DNA of 24,456 bases from an uncultured Odoribacter sp. (GTDB lineage Bacteria; Bacteroidota; Bacteroidia; Bacteroidales; Marinifilaceae). A program made the translations under genes and the position numbers. The stretch spans positions 1 to 24,456 of the forward strand of contig CAJJNP010000032.1 in assembly GCA_905193145.1 (NCBI GenBank), written 5' to 3'. This document shows positions 22,734 through 24,456 of the stretch, one piece after another. A model generated the notes under the pieces. The model did no database searches. It had not been told where the DNA came from and saw nothing but the letters and a program-made list of their open reading frames with translations. The stretch's first letter is position 1. Every line of letters begins with the position of its first letter.

Positions 22734-24086
22734 ATGTACGCAATATTCAAATCTTCCATACGCCACTTTATCCGCAGCAAGGTCAATGGTGGCGCAGTGC
22801 TTCTTTTTGTCGCTTTGGCAGCCATGATTATAGCCAACTCGCCACTACGAGACGCTTATAATTCATTTTTTGCCCAAGAGGTGATATTACAAATAGGCAA
22901 CTTCAACCTCTTCCACATACATGGCGGCAATATGACCTTCATGTCGTTAATCAACGATGCCCTGATGGCTATATTCTTCTTTTCCGTCGGACTGGAAATC
23001 AAACGCGAACTGCTGGTAGGCGAGCTCTCCAGTATCCGCAAAGCGCTATTGCCAGTCATTGCAGCCTGTGGCGGAATGATCGTGCCCATCATTCTGTTTG
23101 CTCTCATCTGTCCTGAAGGAGCAGCCAGCCGAGGAGCAGCCATTCCAATGGCAACCGACATTGCCTTCTCATTGGGAGTACTCTCCCTATTGGGAAAAAA
23201 GATTCCCTTGAGTTTGAAAATATTCCTGACAGCCTTTGCCGTAGTTGACGATATCGGCGGAATCATCGTCATCGGAGCTTTCTACAGCAGCAACCTGGTG
23301 TATTCTTATCTGCTATGGTCGCTGCCCATCATCTTCCTTCTCTACTTAGGAGGACGGCTAGGCATGAACAGCAAACTATTCTATATCTCCTTCGGACTGG
23401 TTGTATGGTATCTGTTCCTACACTCCGGCATCCATCCGACCATAGCCGGCGTAATCGTGGCCTTCACCGTACCGGCACGCCCGAAATTCAACATTTCACG
23501 CTATGTCGGGGAGATACGAGAATGTATGAAGAAACTACCCGAAACCTCTGAAATGGGCAGCACCCAATACATGCTGAGCAACTGGGAGCGTTCCATTCTA
23601 CGGCATGTAGAATCTGCCTCGGACAAAGTAATCAGTCCGCTACAATCACTCTCGGACAATTTACAGCCTTTAGTCAATTACGTTGTAATGCCCTTGTTTG
23701 CCTTTGCCAATGCCAGTATCTCTTTTGAACACTTCGGCATGTCAGATTTACAAGGCGTAACCATCAGCGTATTTGTTGCTTTGGTTATCGGGAAACTAAT
23801 CGGAATTTTCACCTTTGCGTGGCTACCCATCAAGTTTCATTTGTTACACATGCCCGACCACATGAGCAAGCGCAGTCTTTTTGGTGTATCTATGCTGGGA
23901 GGCATCGGTTTTACCGTATCTCTTTTCATAGCCAATTTATCGTATGCCAATGTTCCCGAAGTCGGAGTAACATTGCTTAATCAAGCCAAAATGGGAATCA
24001 TCGGCGGTTCACTCTTTGCCGGTATATGCGGTTATTTACTCTTGAATTACATTTACAAAGAAAATAATCAAGACTCTTCCATTTAA
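22734..24086 (+). CDS. nhaA: Na+/H+ antiporter NhaA (450 aa)
   Basis: An inner-membrane electrogenic antiporter that expels Na+ in exchange for H+. Family signatures are NDALMAIFFFSVGLEIKRELLVGEL (about residues 74-98), PMATDIAFSLGVLSLLG (138-154, T141-D142 of the unwound TM4 segment) and FLTAFAVVDDIGGIIVI (164-180, with the paired transport aspartates D172-D173). Later come LPLFAFANAS-type MPLFAFANAS (319-328) and the terminal SMLGGIGFTVSLFIANLSY. At 450 residues it is longer than E. coli NhaA (388), mainly because of an extended cytoplasmic loop at about 250-312 (RYVGEIRECMKKLPE through SDKVISPLQSL). It starts two bases after the epimerase stop and ends at a terminator (24126-24161). Confidence 0.96.
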   Translation: MYAIFKSSIRHFIRSKVNGGAVLLFVALAAMIIANSPLRDAYNSFFAQEVILQIGNFNLFHIHGGNMTFMSLINDALMAIFFFSVGLEIKRELLVGELSSIRKALLPVIAACGGMIVPIILFALICPEGAASRGAAIPMATDIAFSLGVLSLLGKKIPLSLKIFLTAFAVVDDIGGIIVIGAFYSSNLVYSYLLWSLPIIFLLYLGGRLGMNSKLFYISFGLVVWYLFLHSGIHPTIAGVIVAFTVPARPKFNISRYVGEIRECMKKLPETSEMGSTQYMLSNWERSILRHVESASDKVISPLQSLSDNLQPLVNYVVMPLFAFANASISFEHFGMSDLQGVTISVFVALVIGKLIGIFTFAWLPIKFHLLHMPDHMSKRSLFGVSMLGGIGFTVSLFIANLSYANVPEVGVTLLNQAKMGIIGGSLFAGICGYLLLNYIYKENNQDSSI

Positions 24087-24125
24087 CGGGAAAATAAAGA
24101 CATTTTTAAATGAAAGTGCCATATA

Positions 24126-24161
24126 GCGCAGTGAGAATTTATCCTCATTGCGCTTTCTTTT
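24126..24161 (+). terminator. Intrinsic terminator of the epimerase-nhaA unit
   Basis: A 10-bp stem, GCGCAGTGAG (24126-24135) with CTCATTGCGC (24144-24153), pairs completely with one G-T wobble. It has an 8-nt loop and is followed by TTTCTTTT. It begins 40 bp after the nhaA stop. Confidence 0.8.
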
Positions 24162-24189
24162 CGCCCTCTTTTCTCTTACTTTCCTCCCT

Positions 24190-24284
24190 CTTAAATATAA
24201 GACATCTATATATCAAAGATAACACAACTATAAGACAAATATAACAAGTTGTTATCTTTGTCTTATAGTTATCATATATTTAAG
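24190..24284. repeat. 95-bp AT-rich element with nested inverted and direct repeats
   Basis: The core is an inverted repeat with arms 24228-24247 and 24249-24268, matching at 19 of 20 positions around a single central G. The outer arms CTTAAATATA (24190-24199) and TATATTTAAG (24275-24284) form a second inverted pair. TATAAGAC occurs at 24196-24203 and 24229-24236 and inverted at 24260-24267. CAAAGATAACA (24214-24224) is perfectly complementary to 24250-24260, giving an alternative fold. TATCTTTG boxes face outwards on both strands (24214-24221 minus, 24253-24260 plus). No gene overlaps it. Confidence 0.7.
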
Positions 24285-24367
24285 TAGAGTAAACGTGAAA
24301 TATAAGCAGGAGAAAAATGGAAATAGCAAGAGCCGTGAAAAATAATCAGAAAAAAAAGATCACTTCT

Positions 24368-24397
24368 TTTGTAATCAATAAAAAAACTATATCTTTG
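24368..24397 (+). promoter_or_regulatory. Promoter of tRNA-Ser
   Basis: TTTG at 24368-24371 and TATCTTTG at 24390-24397 are 18 bp apart, slightly short but within range for a Bacteroides promoter. The tRNA begins 11 bp after the -7 box. Confidence 0.5.
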
Positions 24398-24407
24398 CAC
24401 TCGCAAT

Positions 24408-24456
24408 GGAGAGATGGCAGAGTGGTCGAATGCGGCGGTCTTGAAAACCGTTGTAG
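24408..24456 (+). tRNA. tRNA-Ser (anticodon UGA), truncated by the right window edge
   Basis: The sequence GGAGAGATGGCAGAGTGG opens a type II serine tRNA: acceptor strand, then a D-arm with AGTGGTCGAA. The anticodon stem is GCGGT (24435-24439) with ACCGT (24447-24451). The seven-base loop CTTGAAA places the anticodon TGA at 24442-24444, which reads UCA (and other UCN) serine codons. The variable arm, T-arm and 3' end lie outside the window. Confidence 0.93.

Noticed and set aside
24317..24456. A frame starting at ATG 24317 after an AGGAGA-like site, open to the window edge
   Set aside because: It runs straight through the tRNA-Ser promoter and tRNA gene, and its product is lysine-rich and unrecognisable. 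It is almost surely spurious, though the Shine-Dalgarno-like bases are noted.

Overview
The window is chromosomal DNA from a member of the Bacteroidales, most probably a Bacteroides species. The evidence is an ECF sigma factor next to a FecR anti-sigma factor, a secreted PCMD-domain protein, DUF4143 ATPases, LytTR regulation, and many upstream regions carrying the Bacteroides -7 box TAnnTTTG, in two or three cases with a TTG about 20 bp further upstream. Most genes are housekeeping or envelope genes. The stretch from about 2.3 to 7.8 kb looks like accessory DNA.

Layout. At 1-1425, on the minus strand, a sigma factor is followed by a FecR anti-sigma gene that runs off the left edge. At 1526-2239 there is a six-helix ion channel with an unusual selectivity filter. 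At 2318-7120 a DUF4143 ATPase (minus) and a NACHT NTPase (plus) are divergent across a 238-bp spacer that holds three direct repeats. The NACHT gene is followed by a small gene whose product has a cold-shock/OB-like half. The region 7121-7842 has no convincing gene: an AT-rich part with a near-perfect 32-bp palindrome, then a GC-rich, purine-biased block, then a good promoter for a MATE transporter (7843-9183).

From 17883 down to 9180 everything is on the minus strand. First comes a TolC / MacA-like adaptor / ABC ATPase / ABC permease efflux operon, with its own LytS-type histidine kinase and LytTR response regulator as the last two genes. After it comes a KefB-type cation:proton antiporter. 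A secreted PCMD protein (plus) is divergent from TolC and convergent with lpxB (minus). After a divergent promoter region come mtaB (plus), a candidate short terminated RNA, a UDP-glucuronate 4-epimerase-like gene and nhaA (plus). The right end holds a terminator, a 95-bp repeat-rich AT element and the first two thirds of a tRNA-Ser(UGA).

The best candidate for an unusual system is the NACHT gene with its small downstream partner. Bacterial NACHT proteins include anti-phage proteins, and I do not recognise this partner as a described component. The divergent DUF4143 ATPase with its phased repeats may belong to the same accessory locus. Both convergent gene pairs in the window overlap by exactly the four bases CTAG, so each strand reads its stop codon from the same bases.
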